Of a DNA stretch of 64,000 nt, positions 36,901-49,591 are shown in pieces. Each line of letters opens with the position of its first letter. The stretch's first letter is position 1. Below the pieces are notes generated by a model. That model saw only the letters and a list, made by a program, of their open reading frames with translations, was not told where the DNA came from and ran no database searches. Source of the DNA: Rostratula benghalensis (lineage: Eukaryota; Chordata; Aves; Charadriiformes; Rostratulidae); assembly GCA_013399305.1 (NCBI GenBank), contig VXAI01000013.1, positions 4,480,255 to 4,544,254 of the forward strand, read 5' to 3'. The position numbers and the translations under genes are program-made.

Positions 36901-39510
36901 AAAGTGTACAAAATTGTAATGCATCCAAACCATCCTAGAGTTTTTCACAGGGACAAGGCCAGGATCTTAAAAATTGTTTTTCAAAATAAATATTCAGAAC
37001 CTTAACTCTACTTTTTTTTTTTTTTTTTTTTTTGTGAGGGATCTACTTGCTAGTTGAGTGCTATGCCTTCAAAGATTTCAAAGCTCAGAGATAAAGTATT
37101 CTTCCAGCTTCTTTTCTTGCAGTGATTCTATTGTGCATGCATTTTACTGCTTTTCAATTTGTGCTTTTGAGAAGACAAATTGGAACATAGAACTCTAACT
37201 AAAAGGCTATCATTTGAATTCCTGCATGGAAAATGAATAATGGCTTCTATAGAGTCAAATAATCAATGGCAAAATTACCTTAGAACAACCAATAACTCAC
37301 TGATATCTGAAATTATCTGAGATGTGAGAAAGGAAAATGCAAACACTTAGATGAGAACTATATAGCAGGGACTGGTACTTGCCTTCTCTATACTGTAGGC
37401 ACATGCTCCAAAAACTAGATGGGCCTGGGAAGAAAATATGTCCCTTCTGGTACTATTATCTGAAATTCCATTCTGATCTTAATCATGTCGAATGAAAATG
37501 GTACATGAAAAAGGTGTCACTAAACTGAGTTGTCATTTAACAGATACAGAGAAATTAAAATATTCCTGAAAAACATGGATGTAAGTCTCTTCCTTCCCCA
37601 AAAAACCCTAATCTCCTCCTCCATTTTTAAAATACTTGGCCAGTTGCTTTTATGGGTCTGATCCCACAGAGGACTCAGTTTTCTGGCCTTATTACCAAAA
37701 GCAGATACTTTTATCACTCTTCACTTTAAACACTAGTGTAAAAAGTCTTGTTGATTTTTGAGCAAACTCTTTCTTTCATCTTACCACCCAGCAAAATCCT
37801 TCATGTTGCTCCTAACACAAATACCAGATTATTTTTTTTTAACCCCGATTTCTCAGATAGGTTCAATACCTTGTGAAATGAGCCACTTACAGAGCCGAAG
37901 ATGTTTGGACAGTAGGTGTGAGAGACTGCAAAGAGATAGAGTACTCTTCTAAAAATGGGTGCAGTAGTTTGGGTGCACACACTGTTGGTGTTTGGAGCTC
38001 CTGTGGGAAGAAAAGACAAGTGCACACTGTTCTTTTCTGATCTTAACCCTGTCAGAGAACCAGGACGGCATCATGGGTCAGGTCCCTACACCAGCACACT
38101 TCAGAAATAGGAAATGTGAGGTATGTGACAGACAATCTCTTCCTGTGCAGCTAAATTACCCACAAAGAAATAGTTGTGGGGTTTTTTTGTTTGTTTGGGA
38201 TTTTTATGGTGTGATACTTCTTAACCTGATATCAGTTTGGTCACATAAATTGCATTTAACCAGGTGAATCAGGCCCAAGTCTTTCCACTGACTACAAGGG
38301 CAGAAAAGAATGGTACTGTAGAAATCTAAAGTTAGGTCAGGTTACCATCCTGAAAGAAAAGATTATTATAGGTGGGGTTTACCCATATTTTTTGGATTTT
38401 AGACATTAATGTCTCTGTAATGGACTACTTAAAACAAACAGGATATTTGGCCACTGTGAGACCCTTGATTTGTGTATCTCACAAGGAAACAGACTCTCAT
38501 TATGCCTTGCAAATCTAGCCAACGTTGCTAACTAAATCAGCAAGTAAACAGGGAAAAACAATTTGCCAGAAAGAATATCTTAGGCCTCTTTCCAGAGTCT
38601 TTCATATTGCATTGCATTGAGCATGCAGTAACACAAATTATTGAAATTCAGCACACATAAAAATTGACCCGAAATGTCACACGCGTTTATTCCCTGTACA
38701 GCTGTTCTACAGCAGGGCAAATATTGCAACTAAATAAACAAAGAAAATCGATTTCAAACCTTGTCAATTTGACATGAAAGTTTTATCACCTCTTGTACTG
38801 TTAATGTGCAGATTTCAAGTCACCTGTCATATTAGTTATATATTACAATTTAGTGACCAAGCCATGTAACTTGTTTTGTATATGAATACATACATAAAGA
38901 TATATGGTTTAAAGCATATGTATGTATAAGATAATATATACACAGGTACTTACATTCAGGTTCTCCTTTCTGACGCAGCAAAAAGTTCAGCAGCAGTATT
39001 GGCCTGATGGTGGGCATCTGTCTGTTTCCAAGTACAACCTCACAAAGTACTACCTCTGCAGCTGTGCCTGCATAGCTGTGGGTGAGCCCCAGATTCCTGC
39101 ACCTGAAGAAGAACGTGGCAAAAACGTAGAAGTTTTAAATATAAACACAGATCATATTTTGAAAACAGTGATATCATGACGACAAAAGGAGCTGAAAACG
39201 ATGTCACCAGCGTGGTGGAAAACCCTAAGCCACCAGCACCCCCAGAGCTCTGGGGACAGCCACAGATTGCACCCAGGTCCCAAGGACTTTAGAGTGTACA
39301 CTGAGAAATCTCCCCCTCCTCATATGAAGCGACCTCAGCACAGATCTTGATCTGAGAACCTGTCAACTAAGTTGCCAGAAAGGATGGCATTTTCCTGAAA
39401 AAAATACCAAGCTTCAGATCCTGACAAACCACCATTTTCGCAGACAAATGTATTTTGTCAAAAGAAAAAACTTCCTCTCTGTAACTGTAACATTTCTGTA
39501 GGATATTATT
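33961..39510. other. AT-rich non-coding stretch
   Basis: No gene or transposon is recognised. It contains a poly-T of 22 bases (37012-37033). A GC-richer part at about 38980-39310 holds an open frame of 85 codons (38922-39179, plus) flanked by acceptor- and donor-like dinucleotides, but its translation matches no family I know. Confidence 0.45.
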
Positions 39511-39653
39511 CACTGAGAATGGTCTGGAATATCGTTGTCCTTCATCAGACCCCCTGCCAATTTTAAGCACTTTTAGAAGTGCTGCACATCTGATTCATCA
39601 GAGAATACACAGAAGAACATTTTGGCTCTAAAATAATAAAAATTTAAAAACTT
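39511..39653 (+). repeat. Unclassified dispersed repeat, copy 1, with A-rich 3' end
   Basis: The segment aligns in the same orientation with 41642-41783 at roughly 80 percent identity by eye. Shared blocks include GGACCCCCTGCCAAT-type text and the identical stretch ACACAGAAGAACATTTTGG. Both copies end in an A/T-rich AATAAAAA-like tail, which suggests the 3' end of a retroposed element or a transcript-derived sequence. The family is not recognised. Confidence 0.75.
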
Positions 39654-41641
39654 GCAAAGAATATTTAACTTTTCCAGTGTGACTATATTTGTTACACTCT
39701 CAGGAAATGTCATTCTTCTTTTCTAGTTGCTCAGAGTTAACTGGTAATGAGACAGAGAGGGATTTTTTTTCTCTTTTCTTTACCTTTCTGTCTCAGTTAC
39801 ATCCTATCTGTGTTCCCTGTGTCACTTGGCCTTTTTTCTCTATATCCTTTCTTGACCACATGCTAGGAACAAAAACACACATATGCATGTATGAATTATA
39901 CCTTCATGCACTTATTTTCCTCCTTCTCCCTTCCCTACCTACCTATAGGCTATGAACTGAACATGTCCTTCAAATATTATCAACATCATAACTTTTTTAA
40001 GTGCCACACTTGTTATCTTTGAAAAACAAAGTATGTTCCTTTGTATTGAAAGAGTATCCCAATTTCTTTCCTTGTTCTCACAAACACTCACTCTTTCCCC
40101 CTAAAATCAGAGAATCTGAAATCAGTTGTTTTCTGCAGTTGTTGACCATATACCTTGCAGTGTATTTTCAAATTTTGTTTGAAAAAATTGTCCCACTGCT
40201 ATCCCTAAAAATCAATTTGGTTCTCAATATCAAACCACCTCTTCTGAATCTGTGATCGTGTCTGCTTGCTGCAAGACAGCATCTTTGAGGCATCTTGTTA
40301 ACTTGAGAGGCTTTTCCACACGCATCTATGAATAGCATCTGGTCTGGGACACCAGGGCAGACCTTGTCCCCATCCAAATAAAGGGTAAAAGTGTTGTGTG
40401 ATCACTGTTAAATTATTTTACTCCTTGCACTGCTGACAATTGTCAGACATGATTTATCAGAGAGAAACTATCAGTTTTAGTGAATGTATGTGGGTGTTGA
40501 AAATATACAGTTTGTGGCCAGGCAAACAGAAAAGATTTTCTCTCAACAATGATTATATAAAATATCAATAAGTCTAGAAATGTTTGTTATGCAACCAGAT
40601 TTATCATTGCTTATGAATAAGTCCTAAAGTGAACTGCTATTTTTGTGAATTACATTGAATTATTGAAATTCTGTGACAGTCTGATGAAAAATGTATTGCA
40701 TATATTTGCAATGAGTTACTGTACTGTGTGACACTAACAAAAAATGCTGTTTCTAAGAAAAATCCTATAACTGCTACAATAAAAATGTAAGGATGTCACA
40801 GACTGCCAAGGAAAAATAGACACAGTAGTTAACTTTCACAAGCAACATCCTTTAACTAAACTGAAGAGAACTGCCTCTGGAATATTCACAGTGTGATGAG
40901 GAAAATTTAGTGGGCCACTGCAGGAGAAAGGACCACACACTCCATCTGTCTGCTCCCATGACACGAGTGGACACAGACAAGTGCACTGCAAATGTGCTAG
41001 CATGATAGTCTTGTACTCGTCACCAAGACAGCACAAATTCACTTACTCTATCGATGTAAATATTGTTGTTCATTTTACTGGCTCCAAAGTCTTCCTTTTC
41101 AATGTTTTGTTTTGCTTAGTTTTTTGGTTTTTGTTTTGGGTTTTTTTTCTCGTTACCAGGCAACCAAAACAATACTGTTTCACACTGAGAGCCACTTATC
41201 ATTTATTTTAATGGGAAATATCTCTGACCAGAAATAAAAGATTTTGCTCTGATAATATGACAAGTACTATATAAACATTTTCAAAATGAAGAAAATATGA
41301 ACATTATACCTCTTTTATAGAATAAAAGGAATATATCTAAGCCTTTGGGCTTGTCACAAAATTGAGGTTCTCCAAAGAACCTTTTCTGGGTCACTGCCTG
41401 AAATATCAGCTACTTTTTAGGGGAGCAGACTTCGGCCAACTGTGGAAACTCTTAGAAATTTCAAACATTTAAAAAAGTAATGCCATGGAAGCCATCTGAT
41501 TCCAAGAGACAGTTATCATCCTCTGATACAAGCTAAATGTATTAAAGGGTAATATTATTACTTCTTAACAGATAAAGAGCTTGCTGGCATTAATTTGACA
41601 AGGAGTTCTGAATGCTTTTGTTGTAAAATATCTAATCTGAT

Positions 41642-41783
41642 GACTGAAAATGATCTAGAATATCACTGTTGTTCATCAGGACCCCCTGCCAATGTGAAGC
41701 ACTTCTGGAAGTACTGTATCTCTGAGTCACCAGAGGACACACAGAAGAACATTTTGGCTCTAAAATGAAAATAATAAAAAACT
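41642..41783 (+). repeat. Unclassified dispersed repeat, copy 2, with A-rich 3' end
   Basis: This is the partner of 39511-39653, about 2.1 kb downstream in direct orientation. The two differ by many substitutions and small indels, so the duplication or insertions are old. The intervening DNA shows no other repeated blocks that I noticed. Confidence 0.75.
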
Positions 41784-43272
41784 CACTATTTTATGTGTTA
41801 AGTCATAAGATTTGCAATGAAAGAGAGAAGAATAAGCATAGAAAAATAATATTGGAGAAAATATTAAATTATAGTGTAAACATACAGACAGCAACATTTT
41901 GTGTTTCACCTCAAAATGCAGGACCACTGAGATACCATACTTGAATGAATCTGGCAGAGAGCCTAAATTTTGTATGTAATAGTGCTGTAGGCCTGTAATA
42001 CAGTGCATCAGGGTAGCATCAGGATATAAATTATGATGCCATTCACTCAGCCTTTATTCTTCTAAAAATATGCTTAAGTGATGCTTAAGCCTGCAGCAAG
42101 CCTGGGCTGAAAATCAACATGCACTAAGTGCTCTATAAAGCACTACAATAATGTTACCTTAATTAATTTATGAGTCACCTCATTCTTTTGGGGAGAGGTC
42201 TCCTATACAGCCCATTATTTTCTTGTAGGGAAGCACGCCACAGTGATCCTTTCTCTGTCCAGACAAAGGAACCTAGTTCACAGTTATTTAGATCAAAAAA
42301 AAAGGTTGGATTAAATCAACCCAAATTAAAAGTACAGCATAAAAAAAAACCTCTCAGACCATCTTCCCACATCCAAAATGCAGCTGTAGGAGCAGTTATT
42401 TTGCAGGAGAGAGCATCAATGTCATTATAAGCCAGTTCTTTTCCCTTTGGCATGGTATCTTCACCCTATTCCTGCAGTGGATGAAAGACAGGAGTACTTA
42501 GATTATATTGTGATTTAGCAAGGACCAGGATAAGCCATTGGTTACATGAGCCAGAATTGCTGCAACCTTCTCCTTCTATCATCTGTCCAGTTCTTCACTT
42601 CATCTTATGCTCTAGGATATTTTATATTTTCTTTTTCCTGAATCCAAAACTCCTGTTCTTCTATAACTCATAATCCTTTCATACATATTTTATTGTGTAT
42701 AAATTCTCTATTGACCAATCGACCCACAAAACTGTATAATATATGAATGTAAATTTGTTGGTAATTATGAAAGCTCAGGTGCCGCTATCCAAGTGAAACC
42801 TACGAAGAGAAATTTAATAACAGTATATCCTTCTCACAGTGAAATTTCACAAATCAAGGAGTTGAACTAACCCTTGTTCTCTTATTTATTGTTTAATTTC
42901 ACAGTCTTATTACATATTAACGTCACAATCAAGATTTTTTTTAACTATATAAAGAACTTGTCACATTACTGTCTTCGACTAAGTAGCACAAAAAAAAGCT
43001 TTTACAAAAAAAAATTTGTGTATTGCTAAGAAATGAAGACACATTTTCTACTTTTTACTTTTCATAATGTCCCATTTGTATGACTTGTCTCACAGAATGT
43101 GGATAACAGTCTCTTAAAAAAAAATCTTCAAAAATAACCCGTCAATTCCTAACCCTCCCACTCCTAGGAATTTTGGAGAGGTTTATATAACAATATTAAT
43201 TGGGAAAATATGCAGTCATGCTGGAAGCATTTGTGCCAGTAATGGTGTCTTTGATCAGTGAGACACACAGAC
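41784..43272. other. AT-rich non-coding stretch
   Basis: No gene or transposon is recognised. If the exon candidate at 43273-43410 is real, this is intron downstream of it. Confidence 0.45.
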
Positions 43273-43410
43273 CTTGTTAAAGCAGGCAAGCTTCTTGCCA
43301 TCTTCCACGTAGATCTCATGAAAGACTTTTTCAATGCCTTCCTGAGAAGTTAAAGAACTGGAAATCTCGAAGACACTACATTTAATATCTGTTGCTCTGT
43401 TTGGAATTAT
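43273..43410 (-). CDS. Candidate internal coding exon of an unidentified gene (partial)
   Basis: On the minus strand a 138-base segment (46 codons, phase 0 at both ends) is open and coding-like in composition. It is flanked upstream by a pyrimidine-rich acceptor (TTTCTTCTCGTTCAG, ending at 43411) and downstream by AAG followed by GTCTGT (donor at 43272-43271). Its second half reads EGIEKVFHEIYVEDGKKLAC. The frame runs on past the donor to a stop about five codons later. I do not recognise the protein. The pattern I-P-R...I...LT...G...IY..DGK loosely recalls the second half of a doublecortin-like domain, but this is only an impression. The donor is weak at positions +3 and +4. Without an ATG it would be missed by start-based gene finding. 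An open 46-codon stretch alone is not rare by chance. Confidence 0.33.
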
Positions 43411-44067
43411 CTGAACGAGAAGAAACTTGTTTTATTTCTTCTGAAGGGCTGTGACTACAGCTGATAAATCTAGATGAGTGAATTCCAGAAAACAAAGTGA
43501 AAACCAGAGAGACACCAGATAGCATAGAAAACAGAGCTAGAGCTATCTGGGTCATAAACTGTCAGCAAGATTTTCATTATCAATCAAAGGAAGATACACT
43601 TTCCTGTTCTGTGTTCTTACTGCACTCTTACTATACTGTTAATTCTTACTAAAATAGGACTTTGTTCATATTCTTTCGTCATCACAGAGAAATGCAAGCA
43701 AGAAAGTCCTGAATTTGCCATCTTCTTGCCCCCCTAAACAAACACAGCAAGAAGGATCCAAATAATGACCAAACACACAAACCAAAGAACAACAAATCAG
43801 CAATTACATGTATTTTTTTTTTAAGGACTGCCAGAGAGTGAAAGAGACATGATCTTAACTACAAACTAAATCCTTCTGGTTTGTGAGGGAGAGATCTAGA
43901 GTGTTGTTACTGGAAGGGCTAGGAAAAGCTATGGAGAAGAAGTATGCAAAAAGAGAGCTTAAAAAAGATTTTAAGGGCCATCGAGCTTATTGCCTTACTT
44001 TAAAAAATGGATAATTAGAGAAAGACTGCACGAAATTATGTATTTAAACAGTAATTGTCACTGTTTG
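43411..44067. other. Non-coding stretch
   Basis: No gene or transposon is recognised. It would be intron upstream of the exon candidate if that is real. Confidence 0.45.
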
Positions 44068-44540
44068 TGTCCTGATTTCAGCTGAGATAGAGTTAATTTT
44101 CTTCCTAGTGGCTGCTGTGCTTTGGATTTAGTTTGAGTGGAATGTTGATAATACATACTGGCTTAGTTGTTGCTGAGTGGTGTTTACCTTAGTCAAGGAC
44201 TTTTTCAGCTTCCCATAGAAACTGAGGGGGACCAAAGAAAGGACAAGGTGGCCAAAGGAATATTCCATACCATAGTCATCATGGTCACTCTATAAATGGG
44301 GGATTACTGTGGGCAGGAATCCCCGGTCACTGCTTGGGACAGGCTGGGCAACTGATCATCGGGCGATAAGAGCAATTTGTATTGTATTACTGTATTTTGT
44401 ATATTCTTTTACCATTATTATTATTTTTCTCTTTTGTTACTTTTCTATTGAACTGGCTTTATCTCAGCCCACGAGTTGGGTTTTTTTGCCCTTTCTTCTC
44501 CTTTTCTCTTTCTACTGTGTCCAGTTCCAGAAGATGGTAG
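44068..44540 (+). mobile_element. Solo LTR of an avian endogenous retrovirus (ERVL-like)
   Basis: The segment begins TGTCCTGATTTCAGCTGAG and follows the order of a widespread bird retroviral LTR: the U3 text GATAGAGTTAATTTTCTTCC, a block GGCCAAAGGAATATTCCATA, a TATA box at 44291-44297 (TATAAAT), a T-rich stretch, a degenerate polyadenylation signal ATTGAA at 44447-44452, then CTTTATCTCAGCCCACGAG. No gag, pol or env remnant lies next to it, so it is a solo or fragmentary LTR. The 3' end is degenerate and no clear CA terminus or target duplication is seen. Confidence 0.8.
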
Positions 44541-47500
44541 GTCAAATCCTGAAGTAATGGAAGATAAATCACAGAATCGCAGATTGAAGAAAGTCTTTCA
44601 CATCCAGTTTAAATCTCTGGAAGTGAGGTAAAGTTACTCTGTTAGATCAGGTCTGCCAGTGGTGATAGAAAGCTAAATGATTTTGGAATCTTCAGAAGTT
44701 TTACTCAGTGGAAAAACCCAGGTTTTTCAGTCTTGGGGAAAAAAAGCAAAAAAAGCAAAAACAAAAAACCAAACCCCACATTTTATAACCAGCAGTTTGT
44801 TTGTTCTTTGTGCTACACCTCTCTCTTCTTACCATCTTGGTTTGATTTACAGACCTAACGTCATGAAAATGCCAGTAAGGGCATTCAGAGACAATGTATG
44901 TACAGTACTAGAATATAACTTTGGCCAGTGTCTGTGTATTCTGAGCTGATGTTCCAATTATAGTATGCAAAATGTGGTGGATGTGGCAGTGAACAGCTAG
45001 AGAAAAGCCTTGTGTAAATTTTGACTATGGTGATGTCTTTCTTTGCTCAGTAATTCACTCATAATCCACGATCAGTGATGATGCTGACTAAAGGACATTG
45101 ATGAAATAGACAGGCTAAAACAGCTAGAGGAAGTAGAAGTTTCTATGCATTTTAAATTGTCTTTCCACCAAGCTCAGACATTAAGTTCACCTCTGAATTT
45201 TATTGTATTATTTTCATCGTGTTAATGCATCATGTTCAAAAGCAGTTGTGCTGGGGGAGGGGTTCATCCAGAAAAAATAGAGGTGTTAACTAGTTCCATA
45301 TGTTCCCATCTGATTTCATATTCAAACTTCCTACGTAAAAGGCATACCATATTCTATCAACAAGGAAGTCCATAGATCCTCTGACAAATGGTGAACCATT
45401 TTAAAGACTTCTTCTATTGTAGCATTAACTTATCTTATATTTCTGAAAAATGCATAGCTCATTATCTACTAATAAAATCATTATTGCAGTGCCTGATTTT
45501 TAAGAAATTATAAGAAGATGTTGACCAGAATTGATAATATAATTCTCGGTCATTTCCCTAGCACTGGGAACTTGTTCCCAATATCAAATTGCACAGAGCA
45601 AGATTCCTCAAATGCAATCTAAGACTCAGCACAATGTAGGTAACTGTCTATTTGCTTGACTCCAGTACAATTTGTAATTTATTTATTACCAGGATCTTTA
45701 CAGTGCTTCTAGACTAAAGATGAAAATGCCTGGTAAAATAGATGTCAGCTGTTTGAAATGTTTTTTTCTATTAGAAAATTTACTGTTCTTTGTACGAAGA
45801 CTTGAACTGTACTCTATCTTGTACCACATATTGAGATGGGGGAATAAAACTAGTAACTTCCCCTTGGGCCTGATTCCTCTTGAAGAAAATGATAGGTCAG
45901 AATGTTATGTGAAGGTGCATAGGCTGAAGGTATAGATTGATGTCAGTGCCTGTTATGTTTCTAAAAACGTTTGAAAAATTTGGCCTTTAGCAAGGTCATC
46001 ATGATCATGCTTCCCCACACATTTTAATGCAATTATCTTTCAGCAGAGTAAAAGTTCTATTACATAAACTGGTAAAGTGAAATCCCTTTCAAGTCTATAT
46101 AAACTTAAATTAATATTCTTGGCTTTTTATAAGGTTGTTCCCTTGTTCTCCACTCATTCTCCAATATTAGTTCTGTTCCTTATAAAGAGGTAATCTGACT
46201 TGAAATATTAAAAAATAGTGAAAAGGGGTATTGACATAAAACCAACAACTATGTTCATCCAAATGTGCAAATATCTGAAGAGTCTTAATTTTGAAGACAT
46301 TGCATCCTTGGAGTTTACACAGCAGTATGAATTTGCTTGAAATTCTGTTAGATGAATGTGTACTTCTGAATGAACCATCCTCTGATCTCTCTCCTTGTCC
46401 TTTTCTTCTGTACATTCTTTCCTTGTTCCATTGATCTTGGTCTTTTCCTTCAACTTCACCAAAAAATTCTATAGATTGAAACAATTTCTGGACAATATAT
46501 GTGCAAAATAACTGATAGGAGATAATCTTCTGTAATCCTAAATCAGTTTCTTTATCACTTTCCATATTTCACTCTTTTCAGACAGTTAAAGTTTGATCCT
46601 GACATTATTTTCCAACCTCATTTTAAGCAGAACAATTCACTCAGGGAATATGTTTTTCATAGTAATAAACACTGAGATGCCTATCAAGTGAAGCAGATTT
46701 TAAAACCAGACATCTCAAGGAAGAGGAAACTGCTTGCCCAGCTGTTCCATGCAGCAGAGAGAAGGGAAAGTGTAAAACAGATGGGACAGTAAGGATCAGA
46801 TTCACATGAAATCAAAAAATGGTGAGAGTTGTAAGAAAGACAGGACAGTAGAATGATACAAGGAGTTTGTTGCAGTAAAAAAGCAGGAAGTCATTAAAAG
46901 CTTGAAAATCAACTGGTTCAATGTTAGAAAACTGCTTGCACTGCTGTGGGCTTACTGGAGTCTTAAAAACAAGATCCTTAAAGACAGTTTATATTGTGTA
47001 GCTTTCAAGCTCTACTGATGACCTCTTCAAGTTCCCACAGCCTGGTTCAGGGCATTGAGACAAACAACACTTCTGAACTGAAGAAAGAAGCACTCTCATA
47101 ATACTCATAGGTGACCAGCTTTGATTTGCCACAAGTGTAGACAACAATGAGAAGAAAAAAAAAACACAAAAAACAACAAACCCTGACAAGTAACAGTATT
47201 TAGGAATGAGAAGAAATTCACAGAGTAGCCATACAAAAGGAGACAAAGTTTTTACAGTGGGAAGAGTGTCATCCGTAGCGGAAGAAATAACCAGAACTTC
47301 AAGGTCTTAAATACTTCGAATAAGAAGATAGAGTTATACATGAAAATTTAATTCCTTACAACATTCACACCTTTAGGGTTTGGGTTTGGGTTTTATTTTC
47401 AGAAATAAAAGATTTGTAGCATTCTGTCTTACAGGGCTAGTAATAAAAAAAAAAATATGTTCAGATCTAGTCAGGTTGTTCAAACCTAGATTTTATCTGT

Positions 47501-48219
47501 CTTTGAAAGAAAGTGCAGATGTTTAATGGCTACTCTGTGCCTTATGTAGGATCAGCATCATCGTCCTTGCACACTGCCCCTCTATTTGTATTGAAAAGAT
47601 GCAAAGACCAAAATGACAAAAGAGTTATTCCTAAATGTGATTTACGTGGGTCAGGGTTTAAGTAAATTATATGTTGAATTTTAGGCTGACTTACAGTGCT
47701 TTAAGCATTAAAAGCTCAACGGGTTCTGTCTAAAATCTAGGCATTCGTTTTGGAGAAGGTCTCAACTATTGTTTTGCTTTTGAAGCAGTGCCAAGCCTTT
47801 ACTCAGTTCCTCTAAGGTGGGCACACAAGATCTAGTGCCTACTCTCTAAACATTATAAAAATTGAATTTTTTTTGTTGCCATGGCTATGCATCTTTCACA
47901 ACAATTTTTTTTTTTTATGAATGTAGCTAATTTTACCTCTTTGTAGAACCGTAACTTGCTCTCTGCAGTGGGCAGCACACCTTGCTTCACATATGTGAAC
48001 CCTAAAGCAAGTTACAAATTTCCATGGATTAAGATTTTGCTGCCAGTGACCAGTAGCCATTAATTTGCTTGTCTAATATGTTTTGTTGTGTGGATAACGT
48101 CTATTTCTTAGATAGTCCATGTACCTAACTTCTGCCAGATCAACTTTTTACTGACACAAGCCACCCTGATGTAACAAGCAGGTTTTAATTTTTTCTGATT
48201 TTGTTTTTACAGCCAAATA
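44541..48219. other. AT-rich non-coding stretch
   Basis: No gene is recognised. The largest open frame in the whole window after the repeats (46167-46565, minus, 132 codons) has no family resemblance and a length compatible with chance. A CAAAA-rich low-complexity patch lies near 44738-44778. Confidence 0.5.
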
Positions 48220-48367
48220 CAAGGGAAAGGGAAAAGGGAAAGGAAATGGAAAAGGAAACAGAAAAGGAAACGGATAAAGGGAAGGGAAGGGAAGGGAAGG
48301 GAAGGGAAGGGAAGGGAAGGGAAGGGAAGGGAAGGGAAGGGAAGGGAAGGGAAGGGAAGGGAAGGGG
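48220..48367. repeat. (GGGAA)n polypurine microsatellite
   Basis: An imperfect purine-rich lead (48220-48276) passes into a perfect AAGGG pentamer array from 48277 to about 48366, about 18 units. All bases in the array are purines on the plus strand. Open frames on both strands here are repeat artefacts. Confidence 0.97.
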
Positions 48368-49087
48368 AATGGTATATTTTAGCATCACTCTAGAGGCCTA
48401 ACGATTCTAATAGTGAAACTATAAAAAGAAGGAGGAGTTGGGGGTGTGTATGGAGGACAAGCCTGTAATGGCTTCTTTAAAAAGGAAGGAAGAACAGAAC
48501 AGTAAATATAGTAACTCAAGGTAGAATGAAAAATGTACATTTGTCTTGCTTAAATTTGTCTTCTCTACTAAAGGTGATAATTTTATGATAATCTTAACTA
48601 TTCTATTTGTCTATATAGTATTCATATCTATAGCTCCTGTAAGAAGAGAATACCTGAAATATCTCTAGTATCTTAGCCTTAAAAAGCTCTCTCATGTGCC
48701 CCAAATCTGCCAGTAAAACTCTTCCGCAGCTGTTGTCTTCTAACATAGTTGACACTAATGGTCCAGTCAACTCCTTTTACCAAAGAAACTGGTATAAATA
48801 AATTAGCAAGCAGTGCATTCACTTGGAGGTGCAAAAAAGGGCAGCAGCAGAACCCAGGACTGTTGAGTCACTGAGGGAGACCTACACCAGCAGGTCCTGT
48901 GCTGTATTCCCTTGCAGTGCCACAGTGTGACCCCTGCCTGCTCCCCCACCATTGTGCTGGAAACTGCTGGTCAGCCTGGCAATTAGCTACCCCTCATACT
49001 CAAGAGGGGATGGAATCTATCCACTGCAGCCCTGCTGTCATTTGAACCTTGCTGGAAGGTAGACTTATGGCCTTACCTGGAACCTCT
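48368..49087. other. Non-coding stretch, GC-richer towards the CR1
   Basis: No gene is recognised. The part at 48840-49080 is richer in G and C and may be a diverged 5' extension of the following CR1 or another old repeat. Confidence 0.4.
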
Positions 49088-49591
49088 CTCATGAGACCCC
49101 ACCTGGAGTACAGCGTCTGGGCTCCCAACATAAGAAAGACATGGACCTGATGGATTAGATCCAGAGGAGGGCTACAAAGATGATCAGAGGCCCAGAGAAC
49201 CTCTCCTGTGAAGACAGGCTGAGAAAGCTGGGGTTATTCAGCCTGTAGAAGGGTCTGGAGACACCTGATAGCAGCCTCCTGTTACTTCAAGGGCGCCTAC
49301 AGGAGAGATGGGGGGAGAATCTTTATTAGAAGACAGTGATAGGATGAGGTGTAATGGTTTTAAACTGAAAGTAGATTTAGATTAGATATTAAGAAAAAAA
49401 TCTTTACTCTGCAGGTGGTGAGACACTGGAACAGGTTTCCCAAGAAAGTTGTGGATGTTCCATCCCCAGAAGTGTTCAAGGCCGGTTTGGCTGGGGCTTT
49501 AGGGAGGTGTCCCTGGACATGGCAGTGGGGTTGGAACTCAATGATCTTTAAGGTTCCTTCCAACTCTAACCATTTTATGATTCTATGAATC
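49088..49591 (+). mobile_element. CR1 LINE 3' part with preserved terminus
   Basis: The copy starts in the C-terminal ORF2 region (text GAGACCCCACCTGGAGTAC). It continues through the region for the basic helix (ATCAGAGGCCCAGAGAACC) and the 3' untranslated region. It ends in GGTTCCTTCCAACTCTAACC and two terminal octamer-like units (ATTTTATGATTCTATG) near 49591. The frame is disrupted. The relatively intact terminus suggests a younger copy than the ones at 28.5 and 31 kb. The 85-codon frame on the opposite strand (49360-49617) is a shadow. Confidence 0.92.

Noticed and set aside
38979..39080. Possible exon between an acceptor-like GACGCAG and a donor-like GGTGAG
   Set aside because: The translation matches nothing known and the segment lies in a GC-richer patch that may be an old repeat. 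The evidence was too thin to list as coding.
40168..40377. Minus-strand frame of 69 codons with a coding-like first half
   Set aside because: There is no acceptor directly before it, no ATG (it would start at TTG), and no recognisable family.
44568..44612. CR1-like start ATCACAGAATCGCAGATTG
   Set aside because: The similarity stops after about 15-20 bases and the expected GGTTGGAAGGGACC block is missing.
46167..46565. 132-codon open frame on the minus strand
   Set aside because: No family resemblance, no splice context, and a few frames of this length are expected by chance in 64 kb of AT-rich DNA read in six frames.
47374..47394. Telomere-like TTTAGGG/TTTGGG units
   Set aside because: Only about three imperfect units, and not the vertebrate TTAGGG repeat. 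Chance low complexity.
48185..48401. Frames with GKGRE or FPSLP repeats
   Set aside because: Produced by the GGGAA array.
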